DNA of 23,925 bases. It comes from Promethearchaeota archaeon (GTDB lineage Archaea; Asgardarchaeota; Lokiarchaeia; Sigynarchaeales; SOKP01). Positions 9,568 to 16,241 of this stretch are shown here, piece by piece. The stretch covers positions 1-23,925 of the forward strand of contig JAEOTW010000030.1 in assembly GCA_016839655.1 (NCBI GenBank). The letters are read 5' to 3'. The notes under the pieces are model-generated. The model saw only the letters and a program-made list of their open reading frames with translations, was not told the origin of the DNA and did not search any database. The translations under genes were made by a program, and so were the position numbers. Position 1 is the first letter of the stretch. The number at the start of each line of letters is the position of its first letter.

Positions 9568-10188
9568 ATGCCTAAGAAGTTATCAATTAGAGTGGATATT
9601 GCAAGATTAGAGGATTCCTCAGGAATTCACAATGCTCTTAAAGAGAATCTTGTTGAAATAAGAGATATCGACGAAATTACACAAAAACAAAAGAAAGCAT
9701 TAGAAGAAGAGGGCTTTCTAAGAAAAGAAGTAGGTATTGATTACTATAAGGATCTAATTAGAGATCCTAATACACAAATTTATGTTGCGAAAGATAGGAG
9801 TGGAGATATCGTCGGTTTTGCCAGCATTCATAGAAATAAATATGATATAATTAAAGTACGGGATGTTATTGGTAATCTCTCTTTTGAAAATGATAGAACA
9901 AAAGATTTACTCCTTAATGATGGAATAGAATTTGCATATTTAGACCAAATAAGCATATTACCTGAATTTAAGCGTAAAGGAATAGCTACTGCTATTTTTC
10001 AAAAAGCTTCACTAGAAATCAATACCCCTATTGTTGCATTTATTGTAGAAAAACCGTTATTCAATAAAGCATCAATTTATTGGCATGAGAACAATGGATT
10101 TGAATTCTCTGCTATAAGTGATGGTGAATATAAAGGAAAAACGTTTAAATTCCAGATCTTTGTACATTGGAATAAAAAAGAACAATAG
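9568..10188 (+). CDS. GNAT-family N-acetyltransferase
   Basis: This is a 206-residue protein from the ATG at 9568. An in-frame TTG at 9559 would add three residues; I prefer the ATG because the next residues (MPKKLSIRV) fit a normal start. The GNAT acetyl-CoA-binding core is visible at about residues 125-145: the beta4 strand FAYLDQISILPEF followed by KRKGIATAIF, the Q/RxxGxG/A pyrophosphate loop with Ala in the last position. An earlier strand, IVGFASIH, is the typical beta2-beta3 hairpin. Near the C-terminus, A.IYWHENNGFE is the usual beta5-alpha4 'Y.k.GF' segment. The acceptor substrate cannot be inferred. The stop lies only six bases before the next gene, so the two are probably co-transcribed. 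No Shine-Dalgarno is seen; an AT-rich element at 9520-9532 would fit a leaderless or short-leader transcript. Confidence 0.85.
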   Translation: MPKKLSIRVDIARLEDSSGIHNALKENLVEIRDIDEITQKQKKALEEEGFLRKEVGIDYYKDLIRDPNTQIYVAKDRSGDIVGFASIHRNKYDIIKVRDVIGNLSFENDRTKDLLLNDGIEFAYLDQISILPEFKRKGIATAIFQKASLEINTPIVAFIVEKPLFNKASIYWHENNGFEFSAISDGEYKGKTFKFQIFVHWNKKEQ

Positions 10189-10194
10189 TATAAC

Positions 10195-11163
10195 ATGATA
10201 GAGCTCATTCTTTGGATCCCGCTTTTTATTGTTGGCTATTTGATTATTTTTTTTTCTGCAGATGTCTTTTTAGACAATCTAAAAGATGTATGCATCATAT
10301 ATGGAGTATCTCCTTTTATTATTGGAGCATTAATTATTGGAATTGATCCAGAAGAGTCGATTGCGTCCATTATTGGGGCTGTAAGTGGCTTATCTTATAT
10401 CGCAGTTGGAAATGTCATTGGCAATTCAATAATAGCGTTAACAATAAGTTTTGCAATACCAGCCTTTTTCTATAAAATCCGTTTTAAATCCCTGCCACAA
10501 TTTTACTTTCTATTATTATATATATGCCTTATTTTGGTTTTCTTCGGGACTCTTATTAACTTCGGATTTTTTATTGTTGGAGTTATTGTTATTTTTGTTT
10601 ACTTTCTTTATTTGATTATGAATATAAAAAAACTCTCTAAAGGAAACGCTTTGGAAGGAATTTCGAGAGAGAATGGTATAAAAAATGATAATGAAGCAGA
10701 AGAATTAAGAGAAAAACCAAAAATTAGAAAACTAATCTTAATTTTTGTAAGCTTTATTTTCATATTTTTAGGTGGAGAATTACTAATTTTATCTACAGAA
10801 CAAATCATAATATTAACAGATATCCCTGAAACATTCTTTGGACTTGTTATTATTGCTTTTGTGACAAATGTGGAAGAATTAACTTTAATTATAAAATCTA
10901 TAAAAAAGAAGAGTGTTGAAATTGGCTTAGGAGGGATGATTGGAAAAATCTTCTGGAATTTAACCCTCACTTTCGGAATTAGTGCAATTATTTTAGTGAG
11001 TTTCAGCCCTTCATGGATTATATTTTGGAATTGGTTAATTCTATTAATCTTAATTCTCTATTTTAATTGGATTTCAAAGAAAAAAGTGATTAAATGGAAT
11101 GATGGAATATTTTTGACAATAGCACTAATATTATTTTTAATAATAAATATTTTAATCTTATAA
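10195..11163 (+). CDS. Divergent CaCA-family (Na+/Ca2+ exchanger-like) membrane protein
   Basis: A 322-residue, very hydrophobic protein with about ten membrane segments in two halves, separated by a charged loop at about 143-178. Each half contains the remains of a CaCA alpha repeat. Alpha-1 is near 35-79 (GVSPFIIGALIIGIDPEES, then GNVIGNSI) and alpha-2 near 211-260 (FGLVIIAFVTNVEELTL, then GGMIGKIFWN). The order and spacing match Na_Ca_ex proteins. However, the signature GTSxPE is changed to GIDPEE in the first repeat and to VTNVEE in the second, so one Pro is lost while the ion-coordinating acidic position is kept in both. Transport of Ca2+ or another cation in exchange for Na+ or H+ is the family role; the ion here is uncertain. 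It follows the GNAT gene by six bases. Confidence 0.75.
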   Translation: MIELILWIPLFIVGYLIIFFSADVFLDNLKDVCIIYGVSPFIIGALIIGIDPEESIASIIGAVSGLSYIAVGNVIGNSIIALTISFAIPAFFYKIRFKSLPQFYFLLLYICLILVFFGTLINFGFFIVGVIVIFVYFLYLIMNIKKLSKGNALEGISRENGIKNDNEAEELREKPKIRKLILIFVSFIFIFLGGELLILSTEQIIILTDIPETFFGLVIIAFVTNVEELTLIIKSIKKKSVEIGLGGMIGKIFWNLTLTFGISAIILVSFSPSWIIFWNWLILLILILYFNWISKKKVIKWNDGIFLTIALILFLIINILIL

Positions 11164-11214
11164 TTGATTATGAGAAAAGTAATTAAAAGGAATGAAGAGG
11201 AATGATGAATTAAA

Positions 11215-11586
11215 ATGTCAAAGCCAAAAGATGTTGATTCTTACATTGCCAATTCAAGCAGAGAAGCCCGTCCGATACTCAAAGAAATCCGGGAAATAAT
11301 AAAATCGACTATTCCAAAAGCAGAAGAGAGAATATGGTACAGCGTCCCATTCTACAATTATCACGGTGAACTTGCTGGATTTGCCGCATACAAGAATCAC
11401 GTTAGTTTTGGCTTTGGTACAGGCGTGCTTCAAAGTAAAGATCGAGAAATGCTTGGAGAAAAAGGTTATAAGATTGGAAAAGGAACCATGCAAATCAAGT
11501 ATGACCAAAAAGTGCCGACCACAGCGATAAAGAAAATTCTAAAAGCAAAAGCAAAAATGAATGAAGCCAAAAGAGAGACAAAATAA
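11215..11586 (+). CDS. DUF1801 (YdhG-like) protein
   Basis: A 123-residue protein matching the DUF1801/YdhG family throughout: VDSYIANSSREARPILKEIR at the N-terminus, AEERIWYSVPFYNYHGELA in the middle, then GFAAYKNHVSFGFG and KGTMQIKYDQKVP. The fold is small alpha/beta and frataxin-like. Some bacterial relatives have been linked to intracellular iron handling, but the function is not settled. A GAGG at 11197-11200 lies 14 bases before the ATG, rather far for a Shine-Dalgarno. The sequence uses more G/C-ending codons (CCC GTC CGA, TCC GGG) than the neighbours, and the family is mainly bacterial, so acquisition from a bacterium is plausible. It lies 51 bases after the exchanger gene on the same strand. 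Confidence 0.8.
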   Translation: MSKPKDVDSYIANSSREARPILKEIREIIKSTIPKAEERIWYSVPFYNYHGELAGFAAYKNHVSFGFGTGVLQSKDREMLGEKGYKIGKGTMQIKYDQKVPTTAIKKILKAKAKMNEAKRETK

Positions 11587-11729
11587 ATTTGCAATAAAGA
11601 TTAATAATTCTAGATTCATACAAAAAATACTTCAGAAATATTTAAAATAGAAAAAAACAAAGTAGAAAAATCTCTTAAGACGATAACTGGTCTCAAGCAA
11701 ATTGATAGTATAAATCTCTATAATAAAAA

Positions 11730-11765
11730 TCTATAAAAAAGAAAAATAGTAAAAAATAAACTATT
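11730..11765 (-). terminator. Oligo-T terminator region of the dehydratase operon
   Basis: Downstream of the PlsC-like gene, the minus strand carries repeated T runs (TTTTTT, TTTTT, TTTTTT) within 40 bases. This is typical of archaeal termination. The intergenic stretch 11587-11786 shows nothing else I can name. Confidence 0.4.
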
Positions 11766-11786
11766 AACCGTTGTATATATCTTAAT

Positions 11787-12485
11787 TTAATAAGTTTCCT
11801 CTTCTTCAGGAATTTGTTTAAGAGAATCAATAATATTAATTATATCTTCTGCGAGCTCATAACGTTCTGCTCGATGTTTCTCTCGATTTAACCTTTTTTC
11901 AACACGTAAAGGATTTCCGACCTTTACTTTTATGCCATCTCCCGTAAACATATTTAAAATCTTAGTTTTATGTGTAGTAATAGCAATTGGAATAATTGGA
12001 GCATCTCCAGCAATCGCAAATTTTATTATAGCTGCCAACGATTTTACCTGTACTTCACGATCGTGCCTAGATTCAGGAGTCATACCAACAAGATCGCCTT
12101 TTTCATTTAAAATCTCAAAAACTTTCTCAATTGGTTCAGTATCTTCTTTACTTTCAGTTCCTCGAATCATACCAAGACTTTTTAAAATAGGCCCCATTAC
12201 TTGGTGCTTCATTAATTTCGGATCAAGCATAAAATGAATTTTTCGACCTGATACTTGAGCAATAATCAACATATCGCGGATGATGTTGGGTGTAATGGTT
12301 GTTAAAATAGCTTTTCCCCTGAAGGGAATGTTTTCTTGCCCTTCAATTTTCAAATCCATGAAAGCTTTAAAGAATAAACCACTTAAACCTTTCACCCCAG
12401 CATAAAGTATATCAAATGCTATTAGCTTCGGATTTAATTTATCTCCTTCTTCCTTCTCTACTTCTGTTCCTATACTTTCACTCAT
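11787..12485 (-). CDS. PlsC-like acyltransferase fold protein with altered active site
   Basis: A 232-residue protein with the layout of the lysophospholipid acyltransferase (PlsC/LPLAT) superfamily. IEGQENIPFRGKAILT at 47-62 leads into the block I position, TPESRHD at 136-142 is the block III position (normally FPEGTRS), and APIIPIAIT at 162-170 is block IV. The HX4D catalytic motif is broken: Asp71 is present, but the His position holds Pro66 (ITPNIIRD). The EGTR glycine is also lost. There is no strong membrane helix. Family members transfer acyl groups to glycerol-phosphate derivatives; with the His missing, this one may be non-catalytic, act on another substrate, or only bind lipid. It is the last gene of the dehydratase-like operon, starting 16 bases after the 64-residue gene, with an AGGT-type Shine-Dalgarno. 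Confidence 0.7.
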   Translation of the reverse strand: MSESIGTEVEKEEGDKLNPKLIAFDILYAGVKGLSGLFFKAFMDLKIEGQENIPFRGKAILTTITPNIIRDMLIIAQVSGRKIHFMLDPKLMKHQVMGPILKSLGMIRGTESKEDTEPIEKVFEILNEKGDLVGMTPESRHDREVQVKSLAAIIKFAIAGDAPIIPIAITTHKTKILNMFTGDGIKVKVGNPLRVEKRLNREKHRAERYELAEDIINIIDSLKQIPEEEETY

Positions 12486-12501
12486 TTTTTATTACCTATT
12501 G

Positions 12502-12696
12502 TTATAATTTATCTATAAAATCATTAACTTCTTCCATTCTTTTTTCATAATATTCTTTTAAATCTTTTTCTGAAACAAATGAAGGGATAACTTTTTCTGT
12601 ATATAGATCAAATATAGTACTTAATTTAGCTTTATGTTTTATGGTTTCAAGGAATTCCTCTCCTAGTTCCCTTAATTGTTTTAGAAATTCTGTCAT
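12502..12696 (-). CDS. Small 64-residue helical protein in the dehydratase operon
   Basis: The frame is open upstream to 12849, but that part overlaps the activase gene. The real start is most likely the ATG at 12696, four bases after the activase stop. It is preceded by a strong GGGAGG Shine-Dalgarno (12709-12714) lying inside the last codons of the activase gene, which suggests translational coupling. The product, MTEFLKQLRELGEEFLETIK to ...VNDFIDKL, is charged, mostly helical, without Cys or a membrane segment. I do not recognise the family. Its position between the activase and the PlsC-like gene suggests an accessory or stabilising subunit. Confidence 0.6.
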   Translation of the reverse strand: MTEFLKQLRELGEEFLETIKHKAKLSTIFDLYTEKVIPSFVSEKDLKEYYEKRMEEVNDFIDKL

Positions 12697-12700
12697 TCTA

Positions 12701-13723
12701 TTAGAAGACCTCCCATTTTCCACATCTACTGCCCCAACGAGCAATAACTTTATTTTCGTCTTGAGGCATTTTAACTTGAACGATAGTGCAATTATTGGGG
12801 CAATCTCCACATAGAAATGCTGAAGTTTTGAATTCAATATCTCCAACATTTAATCCTCGGAATAATGTTTCTTTTGGATGTTCTAAGTAATAATCTCTAA
12901 CCAAAATTGCCATCCCTAAAGCTCCCATTAATACATTATATTTAGGAACAATAACTTTTCGTTCCAAATGTCTTTCAAATGCCTGGATAATCCCCTTATT
13001 ATAGGATACTCCTCCTTGAAAAATTATAGGCTCTTCTAATTCTTTTCCTTTAGATAGATTGTTCATATAGTTGCGAACTAAACTATCACAAAGCCCGGCG
13101 ATAATATCTTCTTTAGAATATCCTGCATTTTGTTTATGTATCATATCAGATTCCGCAAAAACGGTACATCTCCCCGCAATACTAACAGGATTAGTTGATT
13201 TCACGGCATAATCACCAAACTGTTCAATTGGTATTCCCAATCTAGAAGCTTGATGATCAAGAAAAGAACCTGTACCAGCTGCGCATACGGAGTTCATTGC
13301 AAAATCTACAATTATACCATCTCGAAGGATTATTATTTTTGAATCTTGACCTCCAATTTCTAAGATTGTCCTAACATCGGGATATAAAGATTGGGTTGCT
13401 ACTGCATGAGCTATAATCTCAGTTTTAGCGAGATCTCCACCTACAATTGCTTTTGTTAGATATCTAGCAGAACCCGTCGTACCACAACTGCGGATTGCAT
13501 ACTCTAACAATTCTTCATTTTCTTCAATTTTAGATTTTAATTCCTCCATTCCTGCTTTAGCAGATTCAATAGGAGAACCTCGATTTCGTAAGAAAACACT
13601 CGTAAGAACTTCCCCATCAATATCCATTAACACAAATTTACAAGTAACGCTTCCTATATCAATTCCAAGAAAGGCATCTTGTTTTCCATCTTCTTTTATA
13701 GTTTTATCTGATGCTTCTACCAT
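12701..13723 (-). CDS. 2-hydroxyacyl-CoA dehydratase activase-type ATPase (BadF/BadG/BcrA/BcrD family)
   Basis: A 340-residue protein with the full ASKHA ATPase signature of archerase-type activators. Phosphate-1 is LGIDIGSVTCKF at 19-30, phosphate-2 is EIGGQDSK at 122-129, and FQGGVSYN at 235-242 is near the adenosine motif. The two Cys that bridge the [4Fe-4S] cluster across the homodimer are present: Cys147 in VCAAGTGSFLDHQASRLG and Cys186 in AGRCTVFAESDMIHKQ. Such proteins use ATP to drive one low-potential electron into a partner Fe-S dehydratase or reductase. A C-terminal extension carries four further Cys (CGDCPNNC at 305-312 and Cys334), which could hold a second metal site. The gene starts 13 bases after the dehydratase-like gene. 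Confidence 0.9.
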   Translation of the reverse strand: MVEASDKTIKEDGKQDAFLGIDIGSVTCKFVLMDIDGEVLTSVFLRNRGSPIESAKAGMEELKSKIEENEELLEYAIRSCGTTGSARYLTKAIVGGDLAKTEIIAHAVATQSLYPDVRTILEIGGQDSKIIILRDGIIVDFAMNSVCAAGTGSFLDHQASRLGIPIEQFGDYAVKSTNPVSIAGRCTVFAESDMIHKQNAGYSKEDIIAGLCDSLVRNYMNNLSKGKELEEPIIFQGGVSYNKGIIQAFERHLERKVIVPKYNVLMGALGMAILVRDYYLEHPKETLFRGLNVGDIEFKTSAFLCGDCPNNCTIVQVKMPQDENKVIARWGSRCGKWEVF

Positions 13724-13736
13724 TTATTTCACATTA

Positions 13737-14924
13737 TTATGTTTGTAATAATTGAGTACATTCATTATAGAAATTATCTCCAAAATGTGGATATATCTTT
13801 CTATTTCCATTTGCTTGAAATTCTTTATTGTTCTTGATCTCCTGCTTTCTTCTATCATTCATTAAATCTACAAACGCTTCTAATCGCGTACGGAATCCTC
13901 CTTCTGCGTCGGCGTGTTCATCAAATGAAAAATATATAATAGGAAGGTCATACATTCTTTTAAGCTTATTTGTAATGATGGTTCGGGCCGTTACCTCTGG
14001 CATACAGGTGAAAGGGTACGAATGAACAAATCCATCAAAGCCAGCTTTAGCCTTGTCAATATATTCACCAAGAACCCATATACATTCTCCCCCAATATCC
14101 ATTGGGACATAGGGATGAGATAAATGCTCCAACCATTTTCTGTGATAGTTCAAATGAAATTTATGAACAACCCAATCATAGAGACTTAAAGATTGATGAA
14201 GTTCAACTCCCATTTCTCCTAATTTTCTGCGGATATCAAGATTTACGTATGGTTCTAAGCTAATATGGATCTCTCCTGAAAGTCCAACTCGTAGTGGATT
14301 TCTAGTTTTGTCCACATCGAGCTTATGGAAATCTTCCTTTATGTTATTTTTAAACTTTCTTAATCCTTTGAGGTTATTAGTTTGATCAAGTTTATCTAAT
14401 AAATTCTTAACTATCTTTGTAGTATCTCCTTGATTTCTTTCATAAGCGCGGAATAAACCCTCCGCAGTTTGAATATCATTTAATAACTTAGCTTTTTTTA
14501 TGAAGAAAATCACAGCTTTAACAAATTTAGAGTACATAAATAAATCTCTTCTTCCACTAACTTCTAGAAGCGGCTGTACCCATTTAAACTCGAGTAAATC
14601 TGCTTGATCTAGAGGTATTACTCGCACATTTTTATACCCCATATCATGTAAAAGGCGTTCTTGAACTGCATGATAAAACCCAAAACGACATGGACCGCAA
14701 TCTATTGCCATTACTAGTGTATCTGCTCCCTTTTTTATAGCACTTACAAAATCTCCTAAAGTTGCTTTGAAAGGAAAACACACAAACTCAGGACTATATT
14801 TTACTCCAATTTTTATAGCTTCACGATTAGTTGGATCAGGAAGTACAACTTCAATATCGAGTTGCTCGAACAATGTTTTAAACGCTACTACATTCGAACC
14901 CATATTTGGAAATGATAATATCAT
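13737..14924 (-). CDS. 2-hydroxyacyl-CoA dehydratase (HgdB)-like Fe-S protein
   Basis: A 395-residue protein of the HgdB/BcrB/DUF2229-related group that pairs with BadF-type activators. Landmarks are the N-terminal FPNMGSNVVAFKTLFEQL, SPEFVCFPFKATLGDF with Cys49, DCGPCRFGFYH with Cys76 and Cys79, GGECIWVLGEY with Cys281, and HSYPFTCMPEV with Cys307. These Cys are the likely ligands of a [4Fe-4S] or double-cubane cluster. Only one such subunit is encoded here, whereas classical 2-hydroxyglutaryl-CoA dehydratases have two (HgdA and HgdB), so the enzyme may be homomeric. The reaction is unknown; family chemistry includes radical dehydration of 2-hydroxyacyl-CoA, benzoyl-CoA reduction and reduction of small molecules by double-cubane proteins. 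The start is supported by GGAG (14936-14939), 11 bases before the ATG. Confidence 0.85.
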   Translation of the reverse strand: MILSFPNMGSNVVAFKTLFEQLDIEVVLPDPTNREAIKIGVKYSPEFVCFPFKATLGDFVSAIKKGADTLVMAIDCGPCRFGFYHAVQERLLHDMGYKNVRVIPLDQADLLEFKWVQPLLEVSGRRDLFMYSKFVKAVIFFIKKAKLLNDIQTAEGLFRAYERNQGDTTKIVKNLLDKLDQTNNLKGLRKFKNNIKEDFHKLDVDKTRNPLRVGLSGEIHISLEPYVNLDIRRKLGEMGVELHQSLSLYDWVVHKFHLNYHRKWLEHLSHPYVPMDIGGECIWVLGEYIDKAKAGFDGFVHSYPFTCMPEVTARTIITNKLKRMYDLPIIYFSFDEHADAEGGFRTRLEAFVDLMNDRRKQEIKNNKEFQANGNRKIYPHFGDNFYNECTQLLQT

Positions 14925-14963
14925 GTATTACAGAACTCCGTACTCTAATCAATTCTATTAGTT

Positions 14964-14977
14964 GTTTTTAAAGGTAT
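14964..14977 (-). promoter_or_regulatory. Candidate promoter of the dehydratase-like operon
   Basis: The minus strand reads ACCTTTAAAAACA about 45 bases before the ATG at 14924. It looks like a BRE-plus-TATA element and would place the transcript start near 14944, leaving a short leader that includes the GGAG Shine-Dalgarno. The divergent region 14925-15326 (about 400 bases) also holds the promoter of the roadblock gene; I saw no RNA gene in it. Confidence 0.35.
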
Positions 14978-15210
14978 TATTTTACATTTGCTTAAATAAA
15001 CTTTTGTTTAAATAACAAAGCAAACAATAAAAAATTACCCATTATAAACAAATTATCAAAAGTATGAATTCTATTATTAAAAAACTCAGATTAAATTAAT
15101 AAATTTCATCAATTCATGATCCCAACTCAAGATGTATAACTTCTTTCAATAATTTCACAGATATTGGTAAAAATTTGACCATTAAGTCTGTACTATTCAG
15201 TGTCAATTTA

Positions 15211-15222
15211 GTCTATATAACT
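15211..15222 (+). promoter_or_regulatory. Candidate TATA box for the roadblock/V4R cluster
   Basis: GTCTATATAACT stands out as a TATATAA-type element. It would give a leader of about 80 bases before the ATG at 15327. That leader contains a short reading frame (15267-15299) and a duplicated ribosome-binding context. Confidence 0.35.
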
Positions 15223-15250
15223 AAAATTTATATGTTTGAAATTTCATGGA

Positions 15251-15314
15251 ATTCAAAAGGAATATTATGAGAACTACTAGAAATTTTGACTTAGAATAAA
15301 AGTATTCAAAAGGA
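15251..15314 (+). repeat. Direct repeat ATTCAAAAGGA in the roadblock leader
   Basis: The 11-base sequence ATTCAAAAGGA occurs at 15251-15261 and again at 15304-15314, 53 bases apart. Each copy is followed within about 20 bases by an ATG. The second ATG is the roadblock start (15327). The first (15267) opens a ten-codon frame ending at 15299. Confidence 0.6.
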
Positions 15315-15326
15315 GTTAATTCAAAC

Positions 15327-15701
15327 ATGAGTAAAGTTGAAGAAGTTACAAAAATACTTAAAGATCTTGAGGAAAAAGTATCAGATATTATTGGTTCAGC
15401 CGTGATAAGAACTAATGGATTGATAATAGCCTCTGCTTTACCTAATGAGGCTAATGAGAGAATGATAGCAGCAATGTCAGCAGCACTTTTAGGTACATCA
15501 AAAAGATCTGCAGAAGCTCTATTTAATGGGACATTTAAAAGTCTTAACTTAGAACTAGATAAAGGGAATATGTTTCTCATTGGTGCTGGTCGTGTGATCT
15601 TAGTAGCTATAACAAGCAAAGAACCCAATATAGGATTGATTACATTAGAAATGGAAGATACAAGTAATAAAATTAAAGATTATTTTAGTGTGGAGGGGTG
15701 A
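15327..15701 (+). CDS. Roadblock/LC7-domain protein
   Basis: A 124-residue protein that is essentially one roadblock/LC7 domain. Helix 1 is VEEVTKILKDLEEKV, the first hairpin is GSAVIRTNGLIIASAL, helix 2 (MIAAMSAALLGTSKRSAEAL) contains the conserved small-residue face, and the strands FKSLNLELDKGNMFLIGAG and VILVAITSKEP lead to a closing helix. Such proteins dimerise and act as platforms or regulators for small GTPases (MglB in bacteria, LAMTOR/Ragulator and dynein light chains in eukaryotes). They are numerous in Asgard archaea. A clear AGGAG (15311-15315) precedes the ATG by 11 bases. The stop lies seven bases before the ATG of the V4R gene, so the two are co-transcribed. Confidence 0.9.
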   Translation: MSKVEEVTKILKDLEEKVSDIIGSAVIRTNGLIIASALPNEANERMIAAMSAALLGTSKRSAEALFNGTFKSLNLELDKGNMFLIGAGRVILVAITSKEPNIGLITLEMEDTSNKIKDYFSVEG

Positions 15702-15708
15702 TTCATTC

Positions 15709-16179
15709 ATGAGTGAAAGATTAAAAGAGAGATTAAAACAATTAAAATTTATTTCTTCTATGTTCAGTATGGCAATGGATGAATTTAATAATGTAATGGG
15801 TCCAGAAACTATTCAGACTATTTTTAGATTAATAGGAGAACGTCAAGGAGAAGAAGTTGAAAAAAGATTAAGAGAAAAATATAACATCGACAAATGGACT
15901 CCAGAATTATTTGCTGAAAAAATGTCCAAAGATGTAATCGATCCCGCGGTAGGGACTGGATCATCAGAGATAATTGTCAAAGGTAATGAATTATCGGTTA
16001 TAGTCAAGGATTGCCCGTTTAAACGTGCTGGAATCAAAATTGCTAATAAATTTTACTGTACATATACTGAAGGTTTAATCGAAACCGCTGCGAAAAAAGC
16101 TTTAAGTGCTAAAGAATTTGAAAGTATTGAATTAAGAGCTGTAGCTAAGTGTGATTGCAAATTTCTTCTTAAACTATAA
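15709..16179 (+). CDS. V4R-domain (Bet3-like fold) protein
   Basis: A 156-residue protein starting at the ATG 15709, chosen because of the GGAGGGGTGA at 15692-15701; an upstream in-frame ATG at 15688 would overlap the roadblock gene. The N-terminal part has helices around FRLIGERQGEEVEKRL, resembling the 'lGrelGeel' entry of V4R domains. The C-terminal part has VKDCPF, then FYCTYTEGLIETAAKKAL, then ELRAVAKCDCKFLLKL, matching the V4R end pattern of a Cys-containing strand, a Gly-start helix and a final C-x-C-x-F strand. V4R proteins bind hydrophobic small molecules or metals through such Cys. The family has been proposed as the prokaryotic ancestor of the Bet3-type subunits of TRAPP. The neighbours are roadblock and longin proteins. 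Confidence 0.7.
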   Translation: MSERLKERLKQLKFISSMFSMAMDEFNNVMGPETIQTIFRLIGERQGEEVEKRLREKYNIDKWTPELFAEKMSKDVIDPAVGTGSSEIIVKGNELSVIVKDCPFKRAGIKIANKFYCTYTEGLIETAAKKALSAKEFESIELRAVAKCDCKFLLKL

Positions 16180-16213
16180 ATTTTTAAGATTATAAGTATA
16201 AAAAATTAATATA

Positions 16214-16226
16214 CATTTTTTTTATT
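16214..16226 (+). terminator. Possible oligo-T terminator between the V4R and longin genes
   Basis: A run of eight T (16216-16223) lies within the 62-base gap after the V4R gene. It could end some transcripts, in which case the longin gene would use its own AT-rich promoter (TTAATATACAT just before it). It is equally possible that this is only AT-rich spacer. Confidence 0.25.
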
Positions 16227-16241
16227 TTCATAATTAAAATA

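Noticed and set aside
12697..12849. N-terminal extension of the small 64-residue protein to 12849
   Set aside because: It overlaps the activase gene in another frame. The strong Shine-Dalgarno and the ATG at 12696 fit better.
14925..15326. Possible small RNA, tRNA or riboswitch in the 400-base divergent gap
   Set aside because: No cloverleaf, conserved GC-rich stem or known aptamer pattern was found. It is AT-rich promoter sequence.
15221..15628. Minus-strand frame of 135 codons over the roadblock gene
   Set aside because: The plus strand encodes a clear roadblock domain with Shine-Dalgarno; the minus frame is its shadow.
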